64,000 nt of DNA from Pseudomonas sp. IAC-BECa141 (lineage in GTDB: Bacteria > Pseudomonadota > Gammaproteobacteria > Pseudomonadales > Pseudomonadaceae). The DNA lies in NCBI RefSeq assembly GCF_020544405.1, contig NZ_CP065410.1, forward strand, positions 2,046,001 to 2,110,000, given 5' to 3'. The notes under the pieces were generated by a model that saw only the letters and a list, made by a program, of their open reading frames with translations, made no database searches and was not told the DNA's origin. The position numbers and the translations under genes are program-made. This document shows, piece by piece, positions 1 through 10,000 of this stretch. Numbering within the stretch: position 1 is the stretch's first letter; the number at the start of each line of letters is the position of its first letter.

Positions 1-5
1 ATCAG

Positions 6-1310
6 TTAGCGCTGGTGCACCAGCGCGCCCGCCGCGTAGGTCTGAGCTACGGTGCGGTCATCGCCCAGGGTCATCAGCACGAACAGCGTTTCAGCAATGT
101 TGTTGGCCTGCTTCAAGCGATAGCTCATCAGCGGCGTGGCGTTGTAGTCCAGCACCAGGAAGTCGGCGTCGGAGCCCGGTTGCAGGTTGCCGATCTTGTC
201 TTCCAGACGCAGGGCCCGCGCGCCACCGAGGGTGGCGAGGTACAGCGACTTGAACGGGCTCAGGCGTGCGCCTTGCAACTGCATCACCTTGTAGGCTTCG
301 TTCAGGGTTTGCAGCAACGAAAAACTGGTGCCGCCGCCGACGTCAGTCCCGAGCCCGACGTTCAGTTTGTGCTTCTCGGCCATCGGCAGGTTGAACAGGC
401 CGCTGCCGAGGAAGAAGTTCGAGGTCGGGCAGAACGCGACCGCCGAACCGGTCTGCGCCAGGCGTGCGCATTCGTCGTCGCACAGATGCACGCCGTGGGC
501 GAACACCGAGCGCTCGCCGAGCAATTGGTAGTGATCGTAGACGTCCAGATAGCCCTTGCGCTCCGGAAACAGCTCCTTGACCCACTCGACTTCCTTGAGG
601 TTTTCGCTGATGTGGGTCTGCATGTACAGATCCGGGTATTCGCTGAGCAACTGACCGGCGAGCGTCAGCTGTTCCGGGGTGCTGGTCGGGGCGAATCGCG
701 GGGTGACGGCATAGTGCAGACGGCCCTTGCCGTGCCAGCGCTCGATCAGCGCCTTGCTGTCGACGTAGCTCGATTCCGGGGTGTCGGTCAGGTAGTCCGG
801 CGCGTTACGGTCCATCATCACCTTGCCGGCGATCATCCGCAGATCCAGCTTCTCTGCCGCTTCGAAGAACGAGTTCACCGATTGCGGATGCACGCTGCCG
901 AACACCAGCGCGGTGGTGGTGCCGTTGCGCAGCAGTTCCTTGATGAAGATGTCCGCCACTTCATCGGCGTGGGCCTTGTCGGCGAACTGGCTTTCGCAAG
1001 GGAAGGTGTAGGTGTTCAGCCAGTCCAGCAGTTGCTCGCCATAGGCGCCGACCATGCCGGTCTGCGGCAGGTGGATGTGGGTGTCGATGAAGCCCGGGGT
1101 GATCAGCGCATCCTTGTGATGCGTGATCTCGATGTCCGCCGGCAGGGTCGGCAGCAGTTCGCTGGCGTGGCCGAGGGCGCTGATCTTGCCGCCATCGACC
1201 ACCAGCAGGCCATCCTCGAAATACTCGTAGGAGGCTTCGATGCCGACCTCGGCGGGGTCGGCGATGCTGTGCAGGATGGCGGCGCGGTAGGCTTTGCGAG
1301 TCAGAGGCAT
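6..1310 (-). CDS. guaD: Guanine deaminase
   Basis: This enzyme hydrolyses guanine to xanthine and ammonia in the cytoplasm, feeding the xanthine dehydrogenase encoded just upstream. The 434-residue protein is full length for bacterial guanine deaminases of the amidohydrolase superfamily. The N-terminal metal motif DTHIHLPQ is near residue 76, the later metal-ligand region QTHISE near 232 and FAHGVHL near 268, and the C-terminal GTDVGGG near 326 supplies the catalytic Asp. It is the last gene of a minus-strand run xdhA-xdhB-xdhC-guaD, 13 bases after xdhC, so co-transcription is likely. The start is the ATG at 1310. Identification rests on motifs and context and is firm. Confidence 0.96.
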   Translation of the reverse strand: MPLTRKAYRAAILHSIADPAEVGIEASYEYFEDGLLVVDGGKISALGHASELLPTLPADIEITHHKDALITPGFIDTHIHLPQTGMVGAYGEQLLDWLNTYTFPCESQFADKAHADEVADIFIKELLRNGTTTALVFGSVHPQSVNSFFEAAEKLDLRMIAGKVMMDRNAPDYLTDTPESSYVDSKALIERWHGKGRLHYAVTPRFAPTSTPEQLTLAGQLLSEYPDLYMQTHISENLKEVEWVKELFPERKGYLDVYDHYQLLGERSVFAHGVHLCDDECARLAQTGSAVAFCPTSNFFLGSGLFNLPMAEKHKLNVGLGTDVGGGTSFSLLQTLNEAYKVMQLQGARLSPFKSLYLATLGGARALRLEDKIGNLQPGSDADFLVLDYNATPLMSYRLKQANNIAETLFVLMTLGDDRTVAQTYAAGALVHQR

Positions 1311-1323
1311 GAGGGTTCTCTAA

Positions 1324-2181
1324 TCAGTTTGAGGCTTTGAGTGTGGCGGCCTGACTGCGCCGGGAAACCGGCAGCAGTTTGGCAATCGGTTCGGCACTGG
1401 CGGTGTGCTGGCCGAAATTGGCGTTATAGGTGGCGATGATTTCGCCGGCGATGGAGATAGCGATTTCTACAGGCAACTTGCCTTTGACTTCACCGATGCC
1501 CATCGGGCAGCGCATGCGTTGCACGACGCTGGCGTCGAAACCACGGTCACGCAGGCGATGTTCGAACTTGGCCCGTTTGGTTTTCGAGCCGATCAGGCCG
1601 AACCAGGTGAAATCGTTGCGCTTGAGGATCGCGGCGGTGAGTTCCAGATCCAGCTGATGGTTGTGGGTCATGACGATGCAGTAGCTGCCGGCGGGCAAGT
1701 CGTCGATTTCATCCACAGGCTCTTCGGCGACGATTTTGCGCACGCCGTGGGGAATCTGCTCGGGGAATTCCTCCTCCCGGGAGTCGATCCAGCGCACCCG
1801 GCAGGGCAGGCTGGCGAGCAAGGGCACCAGTGCGCGACCGACATGACCGGCGCCGAACACGGCGATCTGCGCCTGCACCTGGCCCATCGGTTCGAACAGC
1901 AGCACCGTCGCGCCGCCGCAGCACTGGCCCAGACTGGCGCCGAGGCTGAAGCGCTCCAGATGGGTGTCCTGCTTGCCGCTGGCGAGCATCTCGCGAGCGA
2001 TCTGCATGGCTTTGTATTCCAGGTGCCCGCCACCGATGGTGTCGAACGTCTGGCGGGCGCTGACGACCATTTTCGAGCCGGCATTGCGCGGCGTCGAGCC
2101 GAGCTCTTCGATGATCGTCACAAGAACACAAGGTTCGCCCTGGTTCTGCAGGTCGGCGAGGGCGTCGATCCAGTTGTACAT
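1324..2181 (-). CDS. xdhC: Xanthine dehydrogenase accessory protein XdhC
   Basis: XdhC-family proteins bind the molybdenum cofactor, promote its sulfuration and deliver it to the large subunit of xanthine dehydrogenase. The 285-residue protein has the N-terminal XdhC/CoxI region (GSTPRNAGSKMVV near residue 28, then GGGHLEYKA) with the conserved CCGG element near residue 87. The C-terminal Rossmann-like region begins at VFGAGHVGRAL near residue 108 and contains GLIGSKTKRAKF near 195. It follows xdhB after a spacer of about 140 bases filled by a REP palindrome and precedes guaD by 13 bases. The ATG at 2181 is the first in-frame start after the REP element. Confidence 0.95.
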   Translation of the reverse strand: MYNWIDALADLQNQGEPCVLVTIIEELGSTPRNAGSKMVVSARQTFDTIGGGHLEYKAMQIAREMLASGKQDTHLERFSLGASLGQCCGGATVLLFEPMGQVQAQIAVFGAGHVGRALVPLLASLPCRVRWIDSREEEFPEQIPHGVRKIVAEEPVDEIDDLPAGSYCIVMTHNHQLDLELTAAILKRNDFTWFGLIGSKTKRAKFEHRLRDRGFDASVVQRMRCPMGIGEVKGKLPVEIAISIAGEIIATYNANFGQHTASAEPIAKLLPVSRRSQAATLKASN

Positions 2182-2194
2182 ATCTCACCTCTCA

Positions 2195-2319
2195 GATCGT
2201 TCCCACGTCGAGGCGTCGAACCGTCGCGTGGGAATGCATCACTGGACGCTCCGCGTCCGCTGTTCAGGATGCGACGCAGAGCGTCGCGGCTGCATTCCCA
2301 CGCAGGCGTGGGAACGATC
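2195..2319. repeat. REP-type palindromic element between xdhB and xdhC
   Basis: The segment begins and ends with complementary arms (GATCGTTCCCACG ... CGTGGGAACGATC) and has an inner GGACGCTCCGCGTCC-type palindrome. The same arms recur at 14151, 24407, 30928 and 51714. It sits between two genes of the xdh operon, where such elements may stabilise the upstream mRNA or attenuate transcription. Confidence 0.85.
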
Positions 2320-2320
2320 A

Positions 2321-4714
2321 TCAAACAACCTCGGTTTCAGCTTCGACGGCCTTGACCGCCTTGAGCTGGCGCATCTGCTCGCAACCCCACAACACCCGCT
2401 CCGGGGTCGCCGGCGCGTCGATCTTCGGCTGATGCTTGTAGTCGCCGAGGCTGGCTACCGCATCCTTGATCGCGCACCACGCGGCGATGCCGAGCATGAA
2501 CGGCGGCTCACCCACAGCCTTGGAGTGGAACACCGTGTCTTCCGGGTTCTTGCGGTTTTCCACCAGTTTTACCCGCAGGTCGAGCGGCATGTCCGCCACG
2601 GCCGGGATCTTGTAGCTGGCCGGGCCGTTGGTCATCAGCTTGCCCTTGTTGTTCCACACCAGTTCTTCCATGGTCAGCCAGCCCATGCCCTGGACAAAGC
2701 CGCCCTCGACCTGGCCGATGTCGATGGCCGGGTTCAGCGAGGCGCCGACGTCGTGGAGGATGTCGGTGCGCAGCATCTTGTACTCGCCGGTCAGGGTGTC
2801 GACGATCACTTCGCAGCACGCCGCGCCGAAGGCGAAGTAGTAGAACGGCCGACCACGGGCCTGGCTGCGGTCGTAGTAGATTTTCGGGGTCTTGTAGAAC
2901 CCGGTGCTCGACAGCGACACCTGATTGAAATACGCCAGCTGAATCAACGCTTCGAAGGTCATGATGTGGTCGCGCACACGGACGTGGCCGTTGTGGAATT
3001 CCACGTCTTCTTCGCTGACCTTGTAGTGCCGCGCCGCAAATTCAACGAGGCGTTGCTTGATGATTTCCGCCGCGTTCTGTGCGGCTTTACCGTTCAGGTC
3101 AGCACCGCTGGAGGCCGCCGTAGGCGAGGTGTTCGGCACCTTGTCGGTGTTGGTCGCGGTGATCTGCACGCGATCCATTTCCACCTGGAACACTTCGGCC
3201 ACGACCTGCGCGACTTTGGTGTTCAAGCCCTGGCCCATTTCCGTGCCGCCGTGGTTCAGGTGGATGCTGCCGTCGGTATAGACGTGCACCAGCGCACCCG
3301 CCTGGTTGAGGAAGCTGGCGGTGAAGGAAATGCCGAACTTCACCGGGGTCAGCGCCAGGCCTTTTTTCAGGATCGGGCTATTGGCGTTGTAGCGACGGAT
3401 CGCTTCGCGGCGTTCGGCATACTGGCTGCTTTCTTCCAGCTCGGCGGTCATCTCTTCGAGCATGTTGTGCTCGACAGTCTGGTAGTAGTGGGTGACGTTG
3501 CGCTCGGTCTTGCCGTAGTAGTTGGCCTTGCGCACGGCCAGCGGATCGAGGTTGAGGTGACGGGCGATGGCGTCCATCACTTCTTCGATCGCGACCATCC
3601 CTTGCGGGCCGCCGAAACCCCGATACGCGGTGTTCGACGCGGTGTTGGTCTTGCAGCGGTGACCGTTGATGGTCGCATCGCCGAGGTAGTACGAGTTGTC
3701 CGAGTGGAACATCGCACGGTCAACGATCGAGGCCGACAGGTCAGGCGAGCAGCCGCAGTTGCCGGCCAGATCCATCGCGATCCCGTGCAGGCGCCCGTTG
3801 CTGTCGAAGCCCACGTCGTACTCGACATAGAACGGGTGACGCTTGCCGGTCATCAGCATGTCTTCGACCCGTGGCAGGCGCATCTTGGTCGGCTGGCCGG
3901 TGAGGTGCGCGATCACTGCGCACAGGCATGCCGGGCTTGCGGCCTGGGTTTCCTTGCCGCCGAAACCACCGCCCATGCGGCGCATGTCGACCACGATCTT
4001 GTTCATCGACACGTCGAGGACTTCGGCCACCAGCTTCTGCACTTCGGTGGGGTTCTGGGTCGAGCAGTAGACGATCATGCCGCCGTCTTCGGTCGGCATT
4101 ACCGAGGAAATCTGCGTCTCCAGATAGAAGTGTTCCTGACCGCCGATGTGCAGCGTGCCTTGGATGCGGTGCTCGGCCGTGGCCAAGGCGTTGGCCGAAT
4201 CGCCGCGCTGGTGGGTGTGGCTGTCGAGTACGAAGTGGCGTTTGCGCAGGGCTTCGACCACGTCCAGCACCGGCTCCAGATCTTCGTATTCGATGATCGC
4301 GGCCATCGCGGCCTTGCGAGCGGTTTCGAGGTCTTTGGCGGCCACCGCCAGTACCGGTTGACCGACGAACTGCACGTCATCGATGGCCAGCAGCGGATCG
4401 CCCGGCATCAACGGGCCGATGTCTTTCAGGCCCGGAACGTCTTCGTGAGTGATGGCGATGCGCACACCTTCGAAGGCGTAGCAGGGTTTGGTGTCGATGC
4501 TGATGATTTTTGCGTGGGCGCGATCCGACAACCGTGCGTAAACGTGCAACTGGTTAGGGAATTCCAAGCGGTCATCGATGTACTGCGCTTCACCGGACAC
4601 ATGCTTGGCGGCGCTGTCGTGCTTGACGCTGCGGCCGACGCCGGTGGTCAGGTCCCTGGCGAACAGTTCAGCCAGTTCAGCTTGTGTTTTCTCTACGCCG
4701 TGATGGTTAGACAT
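2321..4714 (-). CDS. xdhB: Xanthine dehydrogenase, molybdopterin-binding subunit
   Basis: This is the large catalytic subunit that oxidises hypoxanthine and xanthine to urate at a Mo-pterin centre. The 797-residue protein has the aldehyde oxidase/xanthine dehydrogenase a/b-hammerhead domain in the first 150 residues (KHVSGEAQYIDD near 37). The Mo-cofactor domain follows, with the signatures GGFGGKE near residue 248, AYRGFGGPQG near 358 and the C-terminal VGEPPFMLG near 735, which includes the conserved catalytic Glu. The gene overlaps the end of xdhA by 8 bases, indicating translational coupling. No anomaly is seen in length or motifs. Confidence 0.97.
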   Translation of the reverse strand: MSNHHGVEKTQAELAELFARDLTTGVGRSVKHDSAAKHVSGEAQYIDDRLEFPNQLHVYARLSDRAHAKIISIDTKPCYAFEGVRIAITHEDVPGLKDIGPLMPGDPLLAIDDVQFVGQPVLAVAAKDLETARKAAMAAIIEYEDLEPVLDVVEALRKRHFVLDSHTHQRGDSANALATAEHRIQGTLHIGGQEHFYLETQISSVMPTEDGGMIVYCSTQNPTEVQKLVAEVLDVSMNKIVVDMRRMGGGFGGKETQAASPACLCAVIAHLTGQPTKMRLPRVEDMLMTGKRHPFYVEYDVGFDSNGRLHGIAMDLAGNCGCSPDLSASIVDRAMFHSDNSYYLGDATINGHRCKTNTASNTAYRGFGGPQGMVAIEEVMDAIARHLNLDPLAVRKANYYGKTERNVTHYYQTVEHNMLEEMTAELEESSQYAERREAIRRYNANSPILKKGLALTPVKFGISFTASFLNQAGALVHVYTDGSIHLNHGGTEMGQGLNTKVAQVVAEVFQVEMDRVQITATNTDKVPNTSPTAASSGADLNGKAAQNAAEIIKQRLVEFAARHYKVSEEDVEFHNGHVRVRDHIMTFEALIQLAYFNQVSLSSTGFYKTPKIYYDRSQARGRPFYYFAFGAACCEVIVDTLTGEYKMLRTDILHDVGASLNPAIDIGQVEGGFVQGMGWLTMEELVWNNKGKLMTNGPASYKIPAVADMPLDLRVKLVENRKNPEDTVFHSKAVGEPPFMLGIAAWCAIKDAVASLGDYKHQPKIDAPATPERVLWGCEQMRQLKAVKAVEAETEVV

Positions 4715-6161
4715 AAGCGGTCACCCGAGTCTCGATGTGCGGTGTTTGCAGTTCGATGAAGTATTTGCGCAGCAGGTTCTGCGCGCTGAGCAGGCGGTAC
4801 TCCTTGCTGGCGCGGAAGTCCGAGAGCGGAGTGAAATCCTCGCCCAGCGCAGTGCAGGCCCGTTCGACCACCGCGTTGTTGAACGGCTGGCCGAGCAGCA
4901 CGGCTTCACAATGAGCGGCGCGTTTCGGGATCGCGGCCATGCCGCCGAAGGCGACGCGGGCGTCGGTGATCACGCCGTTTTCGACGCGCAGGTTGAACGC
5001 GGCGCAGACGGCGGAGATGTCATCGTCCAGACGCTTGGAGACTTTGTAGGCGCGGAAGCGCTGCTCGGCCGTGGCGCGAGGCACGATGATTTTCTCGATG
5101 AACTCGCTTTCCTGACGCGCGGTGACCCGGTAATCGATGAAGTAATCCTCGAGCGCCAGCGTGCGGCGCGTCTCGCCCTTGCACAACACGATCTGCGCGC
5201 CGAGGGCGATCAGCAGGGGCGGCGAGTCACCAATGGGCGAGGCGTTGCCGATGTTGCCGCCGAGGGTGCCCTGGTTGCGGATCTGCAGGGAGGCGAAGCG
5301 GTGCAGCAGTTCGCCGAAGTCCGGGTACTCGGCGTTCAACACTTCGTAGCAGTCGGAGAGGGCGGTGGCGGCGCCGATTTCGATGCGATCCTCGAAGTGC
5401 TCGATGCGCTTCATTTCGGCGACGTTGCCCACGTAGATCATCACCGGCAGGGTGCGGTGGAACTGCGTGACTTCCAGCGCCAGGTCGGTGCCGCCGGCCA
5501 ACAGGCGGGCCTGTGGATAAGCATCGTAGAGGTCGGCCAGATCGGCCACGGTCAGCGGCACCAGGCAGCGTTTGTCGCCGCTGTTGAGTTCGCCGATCGA
5601 TGTCGGGGCAATGGCTTTGAGGCGGGCAATGGTTTGCGCCTCACCGGCGTCGAACTGGTCAGGCTGCTTGCCGCAGCAGGATTGCTCGGCGGCGGCCAGG
5701 ATCGGCCGGTAGCCGGTGCAGCGGCAGAGATTGCCGGCCAGCGCTTCGTGGGCCTTGGCATGATCCGGCGCATCGCTGTTCTTTTGCAGGGCGAACAGCG
5801 ACATCACGAAACCGGGGGTGCAGAAACCGCACTGCGAACCGTGGCACTCGACCATGGCTTTCTGCACGCTGTGCAGTTCGCCCTTGTGCTTGAGGTCTTC
5901 GACGCTGATCAGTTGTTTGCCGTGCAGCGACGAAACGAACGTCAGGCACGAGTTGAGGCTGCGATAGCGAATGCGCTCGCGGCCATCGTCATCCGTCTGC
6001 AACTCGCCGACCACCACCGTACAGGCGCCGCAGTCACCGCTGGCGCAGCCTTCTTTGGTGCCGGGTTTACCCACGTGTTCGCGCAGGTAGTTGAGCACAG
6101 TCAGGTTCGGGTCCAGGGCGTGCTCGCTACGGAGTTCCTGGTTAAGTAAAAACTGGATCAC
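4707..6161 (-). CDS. xdhA: Xanthine dehydrogenase small subunit (2Fe-2S and FAD)
   Basis: This electron-transfer subunit passes electrons from the Mo centre through two 2Fe-2S clusters to FAD and NAD+. The 484-residue protein starts with a ferredoxin-like domain whose cysteines are in CASGDCGAC near residue 39, followed by the second cluster domain (CGFCTPGF near 112 and CRCTGYRP near 146). The FAD-binding region begins near residue 200, with LLAGGTDLAL near 219 and GNIGNASPIGDSPP near 299. It is the first gene of the purine-catabolic run and is divergent from the GntR regulator gene. The start is the ATG at 6161. Confidence 0.97.
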   Translation of the reverse strand: MIQFLLNQELRSEHALDPNLTVLNYLREHVGKPGTKEGCASGDCGACTVVVGELQTDDDGRERIRYRSLNSCLTFVSSLHGKQLISVEDLKHKGELHSVQKAMVECHGSQCGFCTPGFVMSLFALQKNSDAPDHAKAHEALAGNLCRCTGYRPILAAAEQSCCGKQPDQFDAGEAQTIARLKAIAPTSIGELNSGDKRCLVPLTVADLADLYDAYPQARLLAGGTDLALEVTQFHRTLPVMIYVGNVAEMKRIEHFEDRIEIGAATALSDCYEVLNAEYPDFGELLHRFASLQIRNQGTLGGNIGNASPIGDSPPLLIALGAQIVLCKGETRRTLALEDYFIDYRVTARQESEFIEKIIVPRATAEQRFRAYKVSKRLDDDISAVCAAFNLRVENGVITDARVAFGGMAAIPKRAAHCEAVLLGQPFNNAVVERACTALGEDFTPLSDFRASKEYRLLSAQNLLRKYFIELQTPHIETRVTAYV

Positions 6162-6218
6162 GGAAGGCCTCGCAGACTCATTATTGTTGTTGAGCGACTT
6201 GAGCCGAATTTAGCAGGT

Positions 6219-6234
6219 CTGACTTTTCGGTCAA
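6219..6234. promoter_or_regulatory. Candidate operator 1 (CTGAC-N6-GTCAA)
   Basis: An imperfect inverted repeat, CTGAC TTTTCG GTCAA, in the divergent xdhA/GntR intergenic region. Its centre is 23 bases from that of a second copy at 6242, about two helical turns, as expected for cooperative regulator binding. Assignment to the adjacent GntR protein is inference. Confidence 0.5.
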
Positions 6235-6241
6235 TGGTTTT

Positions 6242-6257
6242 CTGACTTAAAGGTCAG
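6242..6257. promoter_or_regulatory. Candidate operator 2 (CTGAC-N6-GTCAG)
   Basis: A perfect-arm inverted repeat, CTGAC TTAAAG GTCAG, paired with the copy at 6219. It lies about 80-95 bases upstream of the xdhA start and about 170 bases upstream of the GntR start, so it is better placed to act on xdhA. Confidence 0.55.
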
Positions 6258-6427
6258 GAAAAACCGTTTTGTCGCTCAACCACGTGTCTCTTCAGTATTG
6301 ACCCTTATGGGATCAAGCGCTTTTTTGCGGGATTCGTGCCAAAAACCGCTGTGCGGGCACTCCGCCATGACCGCGCATTGCGCTACACTGCGCCGCTTGT
6401 GCAGATCGAAGAGTTTGAAGGACAACC

Positions 6428-7087
6428 ATGACGTTCAAGGCGCCGGACAGCCTCGCCGAGCAAATCGCTCACCACCTCGCCGAACGGATCATTCGCGGCG
6501 AAATGAAGCCGGGAGAGCGCATCCAGGAACAGAAGGTCACGCTGGCGCTGAACGTCAGCCGCGGCTCGGTCCGTGAAGCCTTGCTGATCCTCGAGCGCCG
6601 TCACCTGATCGCGATCCTGCCGCGCCGCGGCGCCCACGTCACTGAGCTTACGGCGCACAAGGTGCAGAGCCTGTGCACGTTGATGAGCGAGCTGTACATC
6701 CTGCTCGGCAACGCGGTGGCCAATGGCTGGCAAGTCCAGTCCGACATGGCGCCGTTCGTGCAGATCCAGCAGCGCCTGACCGCCAGCTACGAGCGTCAGG
6801 ACATTCGCACCTTCGTCGACGAAAGCTTCAATGTGATGCGCGCCGCGTACCCGTTCGCCAACAACCCGTACCTGCAGGAAACCGTCGAGAACCTGCAGCC
6901 GGCCATGAGCCGTGCGTATTTCCTTGCGCTGGAGCAGCGCAAGGCCGAGATGAGCGAATTCCTCGAACTGTTCGAACGCTTGCTCGCCGCCGTCCTCGCC
7001 CGTGACCTGCCGCAGATCCGCATCGTGCTGACGGCTTACGCCCAGCGCAGCTGCGATCTGGTGGTGGCCGCCCTGACGGTTGCCTGA
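6428..7087 (+). CDS. GntR-family transcriptional regulator
   Basis: This is a DNA-binding regulator, probably of the FadR/FCD branch. The 219-residue protein has an N-terminal winged helix-turn-helix: LAERIIRGEMKPGERI near residue 17, then VSRGSVREALLILERRHLI near residues 38-56. A helical C-terminal effector domain of about 140 residues follows. It is divergent from xdhA, with two matching inverted repeats between them, which suggests control of the purine genes. The smc start lies only 2 bases after its stop, so the two may be co-transcribed. The effector cannot be deduced from sequence. The start is the ATG at 6428. Confidence 0.9.
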   Translation: MTFKAPDSLAEQIAHHLAERIIRGEMKPGERIQEQKVTLALNVSRGSVREALLILERRHLIAILPRRGAHVTELTAHKVQSLCTLMSELYILLGNAVANGWQVQSDMAPFVQIQQRLTASYERQDIRTFVDESFNVMRAAYPFANNPYLQETVENLQPAMSRAYFLALEQRKAEMSEFLELFERLLAAVLARDLPQIRIVLTAYAQRSCDLVVAALTVA

Positions 7088-7089
7088 CC

Positions 7090-10000
7090 TTGCGGCTCAA
7101 GTGCATCAAACTGGCGGGGTTCAAATCCTTCGTCGATCCGACCACGGTGAACTTCCCCAGCAACATGGCGGCGGTCGTCGGGCCGAACGGTTGCGGCAAG
7201 TCGAACATCATCGACGCCGTGCGCTGGGTAATGGGCGAAAGCTCGGCCAAGAACCTGCGCGGCGAGTCGATGACCGACGTCATCTTCAACGGCTCGACCA
7301 GCCGCAAACCGGTGAGCCAGGCGAGCATCGAACTGGTATTCGACAACTCCGACGGCACCCTGCTGGGCGAGTGGGCGGCGTACGCGGAAATTTCGATCCG
7401 CCGCAAAGTGACCCGCGACAGCCAGACCACTTATTACTTGAACGGCGCCAAATGCCGTCGCCGCGACATCACCGACATCTTCCTCGGCACCGGCCTCGGC
7501 CCGCGCAGCTACTCGATCATCGAGCAGGGGATGATCTCCAAGCTGATCGAGTCCAAGCCGGAAGATCTGCGCAACTTCATCGAAGAAGCCGCTGGTATTT
7601 CCAAATACAAGGAGCGCCGGCGCGAGACCGAGAACCGCATCCGCCGCACCCACGAAAACCTTGCCCGCCTGACCGACCTGCGTGAAGAACTCGAACGCCA
7701 GCTCGAACGCCTTCACCGTCAGGCCGAGGCCGCCAAGAAGTATCAGGAATACAAGGCCGAAGAGCGCCAGCTCAAGGCGCAACTGTCGGCCCTGCGCTGG
7801 CAGGATCTGAACGATCAGGTCGGCCAGCGCGAATCGATCATCGGCAACCAGGAGATCAGCTTCGAAGCGCTGGTCGCCGAGCAGCGCAACGCCGACGCGG
7901 CCATTGAACGCCTGCGCGACGGTCACCATGACCTGTCCGAGCGCTTCAATCTGGTGCAGGGACGCTTCTATTCGGTCGGCGGCGACATCGCCCGGGTCGA
8001 GCAGAGCATCCAGCACGGCCAGCAGCGTTTGCGCCAATTGCAGGACGATCTGAAAGAGGCAGAGCGCGCGCGCCTGGAAACCGAATCGCACTTGGGCCAC
8101 GACCGTACCTTGCTGCTGACCCTCGGCGAAGAGCTCGATCAACTGACCCCCGAGCAGGAAATCACCAACGCCGCCGCCGAAGAGGCCGCCGCAGCGCTGG
8201 AAGATTCCGAAACCGTCATGCACGGCTGGCAGGAGCAGTGGGACGCCTTCAACCTGACCGCCGCCGAACCCCGCCGTCAGGCCGAAGTGCAGCAGTCGCG
8301 CATCCAGCAGTTGGAAACCAGTCTGGAGCGTCTGGCCGATCGGCAAAAACGTCTGGGCGAAGAGCGGGCGTTGCTCTCGGCCGATCCGGAAGACGCGGCG
8401 ATCATGGAGCTCAGCGAACAGCTCGCGGAGTCCGAAGCCACCCTTGAAGATTTGCAGACCAGCGAAGCAGCCCAGGTCGAAAAACTTGAGCAACTGCGCC
8501 AGGAGTTGCAGCAGGCGCTGACCGCGCAGCAGCAGGCGCAGGGCGATTTGCAGCGTCTCAACGGTCGCCTGGCATCGCTGGAAGCCTTGCAGCAGGCCGC
8601 GCTCGATCCGGGCACGGGCACCGCTGAATGGCTGAAGGAACACAACCTTGCCGAGCGTCCGCGTCTGGCCGAAGGCCTGAAGGTCGAGGCCGGTTGGGAG
8701 CTGGCGGTGGAGACCGTGCTCGGTGCCGACCTGCAAGCGGTGCTGGTGGACGATTTCGACGGCTTCGATCTGTCCGGTTTCGCCCAGGGTGATCTGCGTT
8801 TGCTCAGCCCCGGCAATGACGGCGTGCGCGTGGCCGGCAGCCTGCTGGACAAGGTCGAGGCACTGGTTGATCTGTCGCCCTGGCTCGCTCAGGTCAAACC
8901 GGTCGACAGTCTTGAGCAGGCGCTGGCCCTGCGCGGCCAGCTGGCTGCCGGGCAGAGCCTGATCAGCCGCGACGGTTACTGGGTCGGCCGGCATTTCCTG
9001 CGGGTGCGCCGCGCCAGCGAAGCCGAAAGCGGCATGCTTGCGCGTGGCCAGGAAATCGAAACGCTGCATGCGGAGCGCGAAGAGCGCGAAGCCACGGTCG
9101 AGGCCATGGAAACCCGTTTACAGACTCTGCGCGCGCAACAGCGTCAGCAGGAAAACGGTCGCGAGCATTTGCGTCGTTTGCTGCAAGACGAGGCCCGTCA
9201 GCAAGGCGAGCTGAAAGCTCAACTGTCCGCCGGCAAAGCCAAGGCCGAGCAGTTGAATCTGCGTCGCACCCGACTCGACGAAGAACTGGTCGAGCTCGCC
9301 GAACAGCGCGAACTGGAACACGAAAACATCGGCGAAGCGCGGATCCAGCTGCAGGACGCCCTCGACGCCATGGCCCTGGACACCGAACAGCGCGAATTGC
9401 TGCTGGCCCAGCGAGACAGCCTGCGCGAGCGGCTGGATCGGGTGCGTCAGGAAGCGCGCCAGCACAAGGATCACGCCCATCAATTGGCCGTGCGTCTGGG
9501 CTCGCTGCGCGCGCAGCATGATTCGACCCGCCAGGCCCTTGAACGTCTGGAAATGCAGGCCGAGCGCCTCACCGAAAAACGCGAACAGCTCAGCCTGAAT
9601 CTGGAGGAGGGCGAGGCGCCGCTGGAAGAGTTGCGCCTCAAACTCGAAGAGTTGCTCGACAAGCGCATGAGCGTCGACGATGAACTCAAGACCGCCCAGA
9701 TCGCGCTGGAAGACGCCGACCGCGAACTGCGCGACGCGGAAAAACGCCGGACCCAGGCCGAGCAGCAATCGCAAATGATCCGTGGCCAGCTCGAACAGCA
9801 ACGCATGGAATGGCAGGCCCTGACCGTGCGCCGCAAGGCTCTGCAGGATCAACTGCTGGAAGACGGCTACGATCTGCACGGCGTGCTCAACACCCTGACC
9901 GCCGAGGCCAGCGAGAAGGGCGCCGAAGAAGAACTCGAGCGCATCGCCGCGCGCATTCAGCGCCTGGGCGCGATCAACCTCGCGGCGATCGACGAATACC

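Noticed and set aside
1964..4759. A 931-codon plus-strand frame across xdhB
   Set aside because: It is opposite a conserved xanthine dehydrogenase subunit and is rich in His, Val and Arg, as antisense frames are here.
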